37,130 nucleotides of DNA, from positions 1-37,130 of the forward strand of contig NZ_ASXG01000042.1 in NCBI RefSeq assembly GCF_000411975.1. The letters are read 5' to 3'. Shown one piece after another: positions 1-7,243 of this stretch. The notes beneath the pieces were generated by a model. That model saw only the letters and a program-made list of their open reading frames with translations, was not told where the DNA came from and did not search any database. Position numbers and translations under genes: made by a program. Origin of the DNA: Amycolatopsis orientalis DSM 43388 (lineage in GTDB: Bacteria; Actinomycetota; Actinomycetes; Mycobacteriales; Pseudonocardiaceae). Numbering within the stretch: the stretch's first letter is position 1; the number at the start of each line of letters is the position of its first letter.

Positions 1-85
1 CTTCGGCGGCCCCGAGGTGCACGAAGGCCTCGCCTCGCACCGCGAACGCCGCAAGCCGGACTTTTCCCGGGTGCACGACTCATGA
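1..85 (+). CDS. C-terminal end of an enoyl-CoA hydratase/isomerase (crotonase) family protein, partial
   Basis: Only the last 27 codons are in the window; the frame enters at base 2 and ends with TGA at 83-85. The visible tail (FGGPEVHEGLASHRERRKPDF and a few more residues) has the EG...F.ERR.P.F pattern common at the C-terminus of crotonases, where a late Glu-Gly step precedes a basic stretch and KPxF. The stop overlaps the ATG of the next gene (ATGA at 82-85), so the two are translationally coupled. A crotonase next to a CoA-transferase fits CoA-thioester degradation. The family call rests on a short tail and is moderate. Confidence 0.55.
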   Translation, partial: FGGPEVHEGLASHRERRKPDFSRVHDS

Positions 86-1221
86 ACCCCGCTCTCCTGG
101 CCGGACTGCGGGTAGTCGAGCTGTCCGCGTACGTCGCGACGCCGTTGTGCGGGCTCACCCTGGCCCAGCTCGGCGCGGACGTCGTGCGAGTCGAACCGCT
201 CGGCGGCGCCGCGGACCGCACGCGCTGGCCGCTTGCCGACTCCGGGACCAGCCTCTACTGGTCCGGGCTGAACAAGGGAAAACGCGCCGTCGCGGTGGAC
301 TTGGAGTCCGAAGCGGACCGGCGCCGGGTGGCCGACCTGATCGTCGACGGCGGCCCGTGCGTCGTCGTGACGAACACCGAACGGCACGCCGATCTCGGGT
401 ATGCGGCGCTGAGCGAGCGGCGGCCGGACCTCATCCACGTCCTGCTGACCGGCCGGGCCGACGGCGGCGCGGCGGTCGACTACACCGTGCAGGCCGCGAC
501 CGGCTTCCCGCTGCTGACCGGCACCGGGCCGGAACCGGTCAACCACGTGGTGCCCGCCTAGGACGTCTGCGCCGGGCTGTACCTGGCGATCGGCCTGCTG
601 GCGGCCGAACGGCACCGGCAGGTCACCGGAGAGGGCCGCTCGATCCGGGTCGCGCTGGAGGACGTCGCGCTCGCCACCGCCGGGAACCTCGGCTACCTCG
701 CCGAAGCGCAGCTGACCGACCATTCGCGCACCAAATCCGGCAACGAAATCTACGGCACTTACGGCGACGACTTCGAGACCGCCGACGGGGTCCGGGTGAT
801 GATCGTGCTGCTCACCGAGCGGCACTGGCAGAAGATGCTCGCCGCGACCGGGCTGTCCGACGCCTTCGCCGGGTTGAGCGAGTCGCTGGGCATCTCGTTC
901 GCCACCGAGTCCGACCGCTACCGGCACCGCGACGTGATCACGCCGCTGCTGGCGCGCTGGTTCAAGCGGACGCCCTACGCGGAGGCGGCGGAAGTGCTTA
1001 CGCGGCACCGGATCCTGTGGGAGCGGTACCGCAGCTTCGCCGAGCTCGGCCGCGACGGCGGTGCGGCGCTGCGCGAACTGGCGTTGTTCGGGAAGGTCGA
1101 CCAGCCCGGGGCCGGGGCGCATTGGGCGCCGAAGTCGCCGGTGCAGGTCGACGGGGCGCGGCTCGATCCGCTGCCCGCGCCGGGGATCGGGCAGCACAAC
1201 GACGAGGTGCTGGGCCGGTAG
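82..1221 (+). pseudogene. Class III CoA-transferase (CaiB/BaiF family), interrupted by an in-frame TAG
   Basis: The frame encodes a CaiB/BaiF (formyl-CoA transferase type) enzyme, which moves CoA between carboxylic acids. The N-terminal half has the family opening (LAGLRVVELSAYVATPLCG, then LGADVVRVEPLGG and LYWSGLNKGKRAVAVDL). At residue 160 the codon is TAG (559-561), just after NHVVPA; the family usually has PAWD here, so a single G-to-A change of TGG at base 560 explains it. After the TAG the same frame runs on without a stop to 1221 with normal family sequence (DVCAGLYLAIGLLAAERH, then GNEIYGTYGDDFETADG). The full frame would give about 379 residues, near the usual 380-400. The gene is either a recent pseudogene or carries a base-call error; an ATG at 796 is an unlikely independent start. 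Confidence 0.85.
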
Positions 1222-1259
1222 GAAGCCCTTCTTCCTGGTCGAGCGCGGGCTTCTCGAGC

Positions 1260-1294
1260 GGCGGGGCGGTCTCCTTCACCGAGACGGCCCCGCC
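1260..1294. terminator. Bidirectional hairpin terminator between convergent genes
   Basis: An inverted repeat with 14-base arms and one internal mismatch (GGCGGGGC-G-GTCTC, loop of 7, GAGAC-G-GCCCCGCC) lies in the 81-bp gap between the rightward CoA-transferase and the leftward hydrolase. Its placement between converging stop codons fits a terminator serving both strands. No clear U-tract follows, as is usual in high-GC actinomycetes. Confidence 0.7.
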
Positions 1295-1302
1295 GCCCGG
1301 AA

Positions 1303-2127
1303 TCAGTGGTGCAGAACGAAGTCCGTCACCATCCGGTTGAACTCGTCCGCGTGCTCCAGCTGCGCCCAATGCCCGCACCGGTTGAGCAGGACCGCCCGCG
1401 AGTCCGGGATGTTCGCGGCCAGGAACAGCGTCGACTCGAACGACACCACCCGGTCGTCGCGGCCGTGGATCAGCAGGGTCGGCGCGGTGATCCCGGAAAC
1501 CGCCGCCAGGTTCAGCCAGATGGGGATCGGTGCGTTCGGGGCGGCCGCCGCGATCGCGCGCAGGTGCTCCGGGCGCGCGAGGGCCGCGTCCGAGCGTTCC
1601 TGGCACAGTTCGGGGGTGGCGAAGCGGGCCTTGTCGTAGACCATGATCTCGACCAGCCGGCGCATGCCCTCCGGGCTGGCGTCGGAGTAGGTCTCGAACA
1701 TGATCTTCAGGCCCTCGGTCGGTCCTCCGCCGGCCCCGAACAGGAACGGCTTCATCTGGATCGGCGGGCCCATCGTCACCAGGTGCGACAGCCGTTCCGG
1801 GCGTTCGACCGCCAGCCGGAGCGAGGTGTGCCCGCCCATCGAGTTCCCGACGAAGGCGGCTTTTTCGATGTCCAGCGCGTCCAGCAGCTGGGTCGCGGCT
1901 TCGACGTGGTCGAGCGTGGCGAAGTCCGCGCCGTCGGAGTCGCCCCAGCTTGGCATGTCCGGGGCGATCACCCGGAAATTCCGGGACAGCGCCTCGATGT
2001 TCGGCGAGTAGTTGCTCCAGCCGGTCGCGCCGGGGCCGCCGCCGTGCAGGAGGACGAGCGGGTGGCCTTCGCCCGCCTCGTGGTAGTGGATTTTCCAGTC
2101 GCGGGTCCGCACATGACGCGAGGCCAT
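1303..2127 (-). CDS. Alpha/beta hydrolase, meta-cleavage product (C-C bond) hydrolase, MhpC/HsaD/BphD-like
   Basis: 274 residues, close to the 280-290 of MhpC, HsaD and BphD. These enzymes hydrolyse the vinylogous diketo acid left by extradiol ring cleavage. Visible are the oxyanion segment LLHGGGPGATGWSNY (26-40), the nucleophile elbow GNSMGG (Ser96), the acid in HGRDDRVV (about Asp225) and the general base in RCGHWAQLEH (His253). The HGGGPGA segment is characteristic of this subgroup. The ATG at 2127 overlaps the dioxygenase stop by one base (TGATG), so this is the third gene of the leftward hydroxylase-dioxygenase-hydrolase operon. It probably releases a short acid plus a 2-hydroxydienoate. 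The substrate side chain is not readable from sequence. Confidence 0.9.
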   Translation of the reverse strand: MASRHVRTRDWKIHYHEAGEGHPLVLLHGGGPGATGWSNYSPNIEALSRNFRVIAPDMPSWGDSDGADFATLDHVEAATQLLDALDIEKAAFVGNSMGGHTSLRLAVERPERLSHLVTMGPPIQMKPFLFGAGGGPTEGLKIMFETYSDASPEGMRRLVEIMVYDKARFATPELCQERSDAALARPEHLRAIAAAAPNAPIPIWLNLAAVSGITAPTLLIHGRDDRVVSFESTLFLAANIPDSRAVLLNRCGHWAQLEHADEFNRMVTDFVLHH

Positions 2128-3038
2128 CAGAGCGCACCTCCGGCCAGCTGTTCCGCGACCGCCTCCGGCGCCCGGTGGCCCCACCAGTGCAGCTGGTCGA
2201 GCGTCCGCACTTCCCAGGTCTCGTCGTCGATCAGCAGCCCGCCCCAGCCGTATTCGACGGAGAAGCCCGACGGCGTGCGAACGTAGAAGCTGAACATGTG
2301 GTCGTTCGGATGCATCCCGAGCGTCATTTCGAAGGGCTGTTTCGCGTCGAGGCACCGGTCGTAGGCGAGACCGACGTCGCGGATGTCGGAAACCTCGACC
2401 ATGAAGTGGTGCGTCCGCTTCGGGTGCGGCATGTCGCCGAACGCGACCGAGTGGTGCCGCGGGTTGCAGTGCAGGAAGGCCAGATCCGCGACAATCCCGG
2501 GAGCGACCTCCTCGACGATGATGTCGCTGAGCTTGAAGCCGAGCAGTCCCTCGTAGAACGCCAGGTACGTCTCCCGCGGGACGCCTTTGGCCAGCAGCAC
2601 CTGGTGCCCCGCGCCGCCGGTTCCGGTGACGAACTCGCCGAGCAGCAGGTCGCTGCGGAACGGGGTTTCGGCGTCGGCCAGGCCGGTGACCAGTTCGAGC
2701 ACGTTGCCCAGCGGGTCGGTGACGAGCACGATGCGGTCGACCTTCCGCGCGGCGGCCAGATCGGGGCCGCCTTCGACCGCCTCGACGCCGGCCTTCCGCA
2801 GCCGCGCGACCAGAGAATCCAACTCCGCCGCAGACGGAACCTCGTAGCCGCTGCGGACGAGGTCGTCGGCGGGGCCTTCGGCGAGGATCCAGCGGTGCGC
2901 CTTCTCGTCGGTGCGCAGGGTGAGGCCGTCGGCGGACTTCTCCCCCAGTTGCATGCCGAGCAGGGACACCGCGAAGCGCTCCCATTCGGCGAGGTCGCTC
3001 ACCTCGTACACGACGTAGGCGAGTTCTTTCACGGTCAT
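2127..3038 (-). CDS. Type I (vicinal oxygen chelate) extradiol ring-cleavage dioxygenase, BphC/HsaC-like
   Basis: 303 residues, the two-domain size of BphC-type catechol dioxygenases. The N-terminal VOC domain (about 1-125) is the non-catalytic copy; the C-terminal domain carries the iron ligands, read as His145 (GAGHQVLL), His211 (THHFMVEV) and Glu262 (SVEYGWGG), with the second-shell CNPRHHS at 191-197. These align by eye with BphC His146, His210 and Glu260. The enzyme should cleave a 3-substituted catechol next to the hydroxyls. The ATG at 3038 overlaps the hydroxylase stop (ATGA) and was chosen over in-frame upstream starts, which lie inside the hydroxylase gene and add unrelated residues. 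Confidence 0.92.
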   Translation of the reverse strand: MTVKELAYVVYEVSDLAEWERFAVSLLGMQLGEKSADGLTLRTDEKAHRWILAEGPADDLVRSGYEVPSAAELDSLVARLRKAGVEAVEGGPDLAAARKVDRIVLVTDPLGNVLELVTGLADAETPFRSDLLLGEFVTGTGGAGHQVLLAKGVPRETYLAFYEGLLGFKLSDIIVEEVAPGIVADLAFLHCNPRHHSVAFGDMPHPKRTHHFMVEVSDIRDVGLAYDRCLDAKQPFEMTLGMHPNDHMFSFYVRTPSGFSVEYGWGGLLIDDETWEVRTLDQLHWWGHRAPEAVAEQLAGGAL

Positions 3039-4609
3039 CGAGATTCCTTTCCACGCTGGAAAACTGGGGTGGCGAGGCCGGTCTTGTCGGCCGCCGCGAC
3101 GAATTTGTCCGGACGCACGGCGATCGCCTGGACGCCGTATCGGCCGAGCCACGGCAGCAACGCGTCCTCGAGGTCCACGAGGTCGGTATCAGCGCGGGTG
3201 TACGCCGCCCGCGGCCGGACGGCGACGTAGCACGCGCCGAGAGCGTCCCAGCCGGACTTCTCCTCGGGCGTAAGCAGCGTCGCCGGGTCGACGTCGTTGC
3301 CGAGCAGGACGAATCCGTTGGGCAGCAACACATCCAGCCGGTCGATCCGACCGACGGCGTCGCAGGCCAGCGGCTGCGGGAGATAGCGGCCGACGATCGA
3401 CGCGTCCCCGGTCTCGCCGCGCAGCCAGCCGCCGGCGAGGGCCGGCGGCGCGTTGAGCGGCGGTTCCCACGGCGTGACCAGGTTCGGCGGGACCGCGTTC
3501 ATCGCCTCGATCTCCGCCGGGGTCGCCTCCTGCTTGATCACCCGGCCGAGCGCGACGGCCAGCCCGGTGTAGAACTCGGCGGACGGGCGGCGTTCGGCCT
3601 CGTAAGTGTCGAGCCACTCCTCGCCGAGTTCGCCGCGGACGATTCCGGCGATCTTCCAGCCCAGGTCGTACGCGTCGCGCATGCCGGTCTGCATGCCGGC
3701 GCCCGCCCACGGCGGCATCAAGTGCACGGCGTCGCCGGCCAGGAAAACCCGCCCCCGGCGGTAGGTTCCGGCCATCCGGACGTGGTGGCGGTAGAACGCG
3801 TACTGGTGGATTTCGACGTCGTCCCCGGTCACGCCGAGGGCGCGCAGCAGCGGCCACACCTCGGCCTCCGTCGGGAAGTCCGCCTCGGTTTCGGCGGCGT
3901 TGAGCGGAATTTCCCACCGGTGGTTGCCCGCGGAGAGCGCGATGTCGACGACCGGGCGTTCGCGGTCGGTCCAGAAGGTGAGGAAGTCGCGGTCCGGCCA
4001 CCAGCGCTTGACCCGGCAGTCGATGACGATCCACAGCGTGTCGCCGGTGTCGCCGTGCATCGGGATGCCGAGCATCTTGCGCACCGGGGACGAACCGCCG
4101 TCGGCTGCGATCGCGTACCGGGTGCGCACGGTGCTCTCCTCCCCCGATTCGCGGTCGCGCGCGGTGACGGTCACGCCGCCGGCGTCCTGCTCGACCGCGA
4201 CGACCTCGACGCCGTAACGGACGGTCAGGCCGGGGTGCTCTTCGCCGCAGCGACGCAGCTCAGCCTCGAGAGCCGGCTGGTAGATGTTGTAGAACCGCGG
4301 CTTGCTCCCGCGGGTGCCGAGCGTGCTCGGCGGATGCTCGACGCGCATCACCTCGCGGCCGTCGTAGGTCACCCAGCGCAGGGCCCGCTGCGGTTCGACA
4401 ACGCGCTCGACCCGGTCGTCGACGCCGAGGTCCTGCAGGATCCGCATGGTCCAGTCGTTGATCGTGACCGCCCGCGCCCGGGCGTAGACGTCCTGGTCCC
4501 GCTCGAACGCGGCCACCCGCGCGCCCTTCGCGGCCAGGGTCAGCGCCCCCGCCAGGCCCGTCGGGCCGTATCCGACGACGGCGACGTCGGCGTCGTAGTG
4601 CTCACTCAT
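3035..4609 (-). CDS. FAD-dependent aromatic hydroxylase, MhpA-like (3-(3-hydroxyphenyl)propionate hydroxylase family)
   Basis: 524 residues; MhpA is about 550. Visible are the FAD dinucleotide fold VVGYGPTGLAGALTLAAKG (11-29) with the acid in FERDQ, the mid-protein DG motif AADGGSSPVRKMLG, the GDAVHLMPPWAGAGMQTG motif (about 290-307) that binds the FAD pyrophosphate/ribitol, and a C-terminal thioredoxin-like region without known catalytic role. The family hydroxylates a phenol ortho to the OH using NAD(P)H and O2 to give a catechol, the substrate of the dioxygenase encoded next. First gene of the operon; its promoter lies in the 101-bp gap shared with the divergent TetR gene. The exact substrate (3-hydroxyphenylpropionate, hydroxycinnamate, resorcinol type) is not decided. 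Confidence 0.88.
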   Translation of the reverse strand: MSEHYDADVAVVGYGPTGLAGALTLAAKGARVAAFERDQDVYARARAVTINDWTMRILQDLGVDDRVERVVEPQRALRWVTYDGREVMRVEHPPSTLGTRGSKPRFYNIYQPALEAELRRCGEEHPGLTVRYGVEVVAVEQDAGGVTVTARDRESGEESTVRTRYAIAADGGSSPVRKMLGIPMHGDTGDTLWIVIDCRVKRWWPDRDFLTFWTDRERPVVDIALSAGNHRWEIPLNAAETEADFPTEAEVWPLLRALGVTGDDVEIHQYAFYRHHVRMAGTYRRGRVFLAGDAVHLMPPWAGAGMQTGMRDAYDLGWKIAGIVRGELGEEWLDTYEAERRPSAEFYTGLAVALGRVIKQEATPAEIEAMNAVPPNLVTPWEPPLNAPPALAGGWLRGETGDASIVGRYLPQPLACDAVGRIDRLDVLLPNGFVLLGNDVDPATLLTPEEKSGWDALGACYVAVRPRAAYTRADTDLVDLEDALLPWLGRYGVQAIAVRPDKFVAAADKTGLATPVFQRGKESR

Positions 4610-4629
4610 GTCCCAGGCTCCACAGTTTT

Positions 4630-4647
4630 GGACCGGTCGTTCGGTTC
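4630..4647. promoter_or_regulatory. Candidate TetR operator between the divergent hydroxylase and TetR genes
   Basis: The gap holds an imperfect inverted repeat, GGACCGGTCGTTCGGTTC, containing the perfect 8-mer palindrome GACCGGTC and an overlapping ACCG/CGGT pair. It sits 21-38 bp upstream of the hydroxylase ATG, where binding would block that promoter. Assignment to the adjacent TetR protein is inference from position. Confidence 0.5.
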
Positions 4648-4710
4648 ATTAGTGGCTACGGTCACACCTGGGGTCGAGGTTCGTCAAGGAGCGGCGGGCA
4701 CGATTCCGGT

Positions 4711-5379
4711 GTGCAGAAAACCGGCGGCCCTATGCTGCTCGGCGTGGACACAGTGCGGGCCGGGAACCGGCGGGGACGGCGTTCCCGGGAGGAAATCCTC
4801 GACACGGCGTCGCGGATCATGGCCGAACGCGGCTACTCCGCCACGACGATGTCAGTGCTCAGCGCCGAGACCGGCCTGCCGAAGAGCGCGATCTACCACC
4901 ACTTCCAGTCCAAGGGCGGACTGCTGTCGGCGGTCATGGAGCGCGGGGCGTACGAGTTCTTCCGGCACCTGCGCGAGTCGCAGGCGAATCCGCCCGAAGA
5001 CCTGCCGCCGGCCGAACTGCTCGGCTGGTTCCTGCAGCGCACCGGCGAGGTGTTCGTCGCGAAACCCGATTTCCTGCGGCTGCACCTGATCCTGCTGATG
5101 AGCGCCGAAGCGGTCGCGGACGTCGAGGTGAAGGAGATCATCGAACGCGTGCGCGCCGACGGACGCCAGCACATGCGCCGGATGATCTCGCGCTCGTGGG
5201 CCAGCCTCGGACCGGAGGCGGCGGAGAAGGTGGGCGAAGCGCTCGACTACTTCGGCATCGCCGGATTCGACGGCGCGTTCGTCGCCTGGCAGGCGGAACC
5301 GGACCGTTCCATGCGCGACCAGATGGCGCTGCTGACCGAGGCCATGGTCGCGATCGCCGAGCGGGTGCTCGCCAGTTAA
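4711..5379 (+). CDS. TetR/AcrR family transcriptional regulator
   Basis: Up to 222 residues. The N-terminal DNA-binding helix-turn-helix covers about residues 25-70 (REEILDTASRIMAERGY, TTMSVLSAETGLPKSAIYHHFQSKGGLL), with the YHHFQSKG ending typical of TetR proteins; the rest is a helical ligand-binding/dimerisation domain. It is divergent from the meta-cleavage operon and probably represses it until an aromatic acid or CoA ester binds. The start is uncertain: GTG 4711 is listed, ATG 4732 and GTG 4744 are in frame, and none has a well-spaced ribosome site; the AAGGAG at 4686-4691 is 19 bases from GTG 4711. Confidence 0.88.
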   Translation: MQKTGGPMLLGVDTVRAGNRRGRRSREEILDTASRIMAERGYSATTMSVLSAETGLPKSAIYHHFQSKGGLLSAVMERGAYEFFRHLRESQANPPEDLPPAELLGWFLQRTGEVFVAKPDFLRLHLILLMSAEAVADVEVKEIIERVRADGRQHMRRMISRSWASLGPEAAEKVGEALDYFGIAGFDGAFVAWQAEPDRSMRDQMALLTEAMVAIAERVLAS

Positions 5380-5405
5380 CGCTCCACAATGGACACCGCG
5401 GAGAA

Positions 5406-5436
5406 CGGCTCGAGGCAGCGCGTCCGCCTCGAGCCG
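5406..5436. terminator. Perfect hairpin terminator between convergent TetR and DUF2795 genes
   Basis: An 11-bp perfect inverted repeat (CGGCTCGAGGC / GCCTCGAGCCG, 9-base loop) lies between the TetR stop and the stop of the convergent small gene. Position and strength fit a bidirectional terminator. Confidence 0.75.
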
Positions 5437-5452
5437 CTTCGGGTTTCGGCGC

Positions 5453-5644
5453 CTACTTCTGAGCGGCTTCCTTGCTGACGCCGCTCGGCCCCTCGTACGT
5501 GCGGTCGGGCAGGCCGCGCAGCACGTCGAGCGCGCTGGAATCCGCACCGTTCCGCTCCGCTGCGGCGACCAGGTCGTCTCGGGCGGCCGGGTAGTCGACG
5601 CCGGCGAGGTCCTTCCGCAACTGGATGGGATCGAGGTCAGCCAT
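5453..5644 (-). CDS. DUF2795 domain small protein
   Basis: 63 residues. The sequence has the DUF2795 pattern: a short helix with LRKDLAGVDYPA, then DDLVAAAERNGADSSALDVLRGLPDRTYEGPSGVSK, including the typical LRGLPDRxYxxPxxV ending. Members are small soluble actinobacterial proteins without a proven function, often near stress or envelope genes. An AGGCGGA stretch precedes the ATG. The start region is shared with the divergent DUF6480 gene and contains a nested palindrome. Single-gene unit closed by the hairpin at 5406-5436. Confidence 0.82.
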   Translation of the reverse strand: MADLDPIQLRKDLAGVDYPAARDDLVAAAERNGADSSALDVLRGLPDRTYEGPSGVSKEAAQK

Positions 5645-5657
5645 GGCGTCCGCCTGC

Positions 5658-5705
5658 CCGTCCCGTCCGGGAACAAACGCGCGCGTTTATCGCCGTCCGG
5701 GACGG
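5658..5705. promoter_or_regulatory. Nested palindrome in a divergent promoter region
   Basis: A perfect 14-base palindrome AAACGCGCGCGTTT (5675-5688) is flanked by 8-base arms CCGTCCCG (5658-5665) and CGGGACGG (5698-5705). Outer arms and inner palindrome share exactly the same centre (5681.5), while the 9 bases between them do not pair. The element lies 14 bp upstream of the DUF2795 start and 42 bp upstream of the DUF6480 start, so a dimeric or tetrameric regulator acting on both genes is plausible. No regulator is assigned. Confidence 0.5.
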
Positions 5706-5746
5706 CAACCCGTCGGGCGACCGCATCCCCGACGAGGAGACCGGAC

Positions 5747-5968
5747 ATGACCGCACCCGGGCCCGAACCCGACGAGGTGCCGGGTCTCGAGCCGGGCGGC
5801 TCGGTGCCGCCCGGCGACACCCCGCCCGACGCCGGGCAGACTTCGGGACTCTCGCATCCGCAGCCGATCCCCTCGCGCAAGCTGCCCGCCCGCTGGCTGC
5901 TCGCGGTCGCGATCCTCGTGCTCGTAGTGACCGCGTTCTTCGTGCTGCGCGCCGTCGACTGGTTCTAG
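5747..5968 (+). CDS. DUF6480-like small membrane protein
   Basis: 73 residues. The N-terminal half is Pro/Gly/acid-rich (PGLEPGGSVPPGDTPPDAG, about 12-30), then a basic PSRKLPARW and one hydrophobic helix (LLAVAILVLVVTAFFVLRAV, about 50-69) at the very C-terminus. This layout matches small actinobacterial proteins annotated DUF6480. It is probably tail-anchored in the cytoplasmic membrane; function unknown. A GAGGAG ribosome site precedes the ATG at suitable spacing. Divergent from the DUF2795 gene. Confidence 0.75.
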   Translation: MTAPGPEPDEVPGLEPGGSVPPGDTPPDAGQTSGLSHPQPIPSRKLPARWLLAVAILVLVVTAFFVLRAVDWF

Positions 5969-6016
5969 CCGCGCCGTTTGCGAGTGATCTCCGCCGGGAA
6001 TTCGCGCCGCGAGGTG

Positions 6017-7243
6017 ATGGACGTGGTGCGAACCGAGGTGCCGGCGAGGACGGACCGGTTGCCGTGGTCGTCGTGGCATGGGCTGATGCTCGTCGGGCTG
6101 GGCACGGTGTGGATCCTCGACGGCCTCGAGGCGACCATCGTCAGCGCGCTGTCGGACCGGCTGACCGAACCGGGCAGCGGCCTGGTCCTTTCCCAAGTCG
6201 GGCTGGCGAGCTCGTGCTACGTCACCGGCGCGGTCTGCGGTTCGCTCGTCTTCGGCTATCTGACCGAGTACGCGGCGATCAACTCCGCGATCGGCGAACT
6301 CGTCCCGGCCCGCTGGCGCGCGACGGTCAGCTTGGCGGTGAACGGCTCGTACTGGTTCGGCGCGGCCGGCGGCGCGGCGCTCAGCCTGGTCCTGCTCGAC
6401 GTCGCCGTGATCCCGGCGTGGCTCGGCTGGCGGCTGGCCTTCGGGCTGGGCGCGGTGCTCGGCCTGTTCATCCTGATCGTCCGCCGGACCGTTCCGGAAA
6501 GCCCGCGCTGGCTGTTCACCCACGGCCGCTCCGACGAAGCCGACCAGGTCGTCAGCGGCATCGAGGAACGCACCCGTACCAGGCTGACCGAAGTCGCGGC
6601 GACGCTCGTGCGCGGCTACCCGAGACGGACCCTGCTCGGGCGCGCCCTCTTCGTCGGGCAAGCGTTCCTCTGCAACGCGGTCTGCTTCACTCAAGGCCTG
6701 GTGCTGAGCCGGTTCTTCGGGGTTTCCAGCGGATCCGTCGGGCTCTACCTCGTCCCGCTCGCGGCGGGCAGCTTCGTCGGCCCGCTGGTCCTCGCGCGGT
6801 TCTTCGACTCGATCGGCCGCCGCCCGATGATGATCACCAGCTACCTGGGCTCCGGCGCGCTGCTCGTCGGGACCGGCCTGCTGTTCCGAGCCGGAGCGCT
6901 GTCCGCGGGCGCCCTGACTGTCGCCTGGTGCGCGGTGTTCTTCCTGGCTTCGGCCGGGGCCAGCTCCGCCTGCCTCACGGTGTCGGAGATCTTCCCGCTG
7001 GAGGTGCGCGCGCTCGCGATCTTCTGTTCCGTCGGCACCGGCCTCGGCGGGATCATCGGGCCGGTGCTGTTCGGCAGTCTGGTCGAGACCGGAGCCGTCG
7101 GCAACGTCGCCTTCGGCTACTGCCTGGGCGCGGGGATGATGATCGCCGGCGGCCTGGCCGAAGCGGTTCTCGGGATCCGGGCGGAACGACGCTCGCTCGA
7201 ATCGGTCGCCGAACGGTTGTCGGCGAAGGCGGCGGCCGCATGA
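6017..7243 (+). pseudogene. MFS sugar-porter-like transporter lacking a TM3-TM4 segment; probably defective
   Basis: 408 residues from the ATG at 6017 (in-frame TTG 5978, GTG 5984 and GTG 6014 are alternatives; ribosome sites are weak). Family landmarks are present: GLGTVWILDGLEATIV in TM1, PESPRWLFTHGR after TM6, FFDSIGRRPMM in the central loop and TVSEIFPLEVRALAIF near TM10-11. At 6261-6269, however, the end of TM2 (SLVFGYLT) runs directly into EYAAINSAIGELVPARW. In relatives about 44 residues separate these, including the D-R-x-G-R-R/K loop motif, TM3 and most of TM4. The reading frame is kept, so this is an in-frame deletion. Transport activity is doubtful. The last bases overlap the next gene (ATGA), so it may still matter for translating that gene. 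Confidence 0.7.

Noticed and set aside
559..561. TAG as a sense codon (pyrrolysine) or programmed readthrough
   Set aside because: No tRNA-Pyl-type gene or readthrough signal is seen, and the expected residue is Trp, explained by one base change.
998..3230. Long open frames on both strands across the meta-cleavage genes (998-2137 minus, 1950-3230 plus)
   Set aside because: They are Arg/Pro/Ala-rich shadows of the hydrolase and dioxygenase genes, with no family motifs; high GC keeps alternative frames open.
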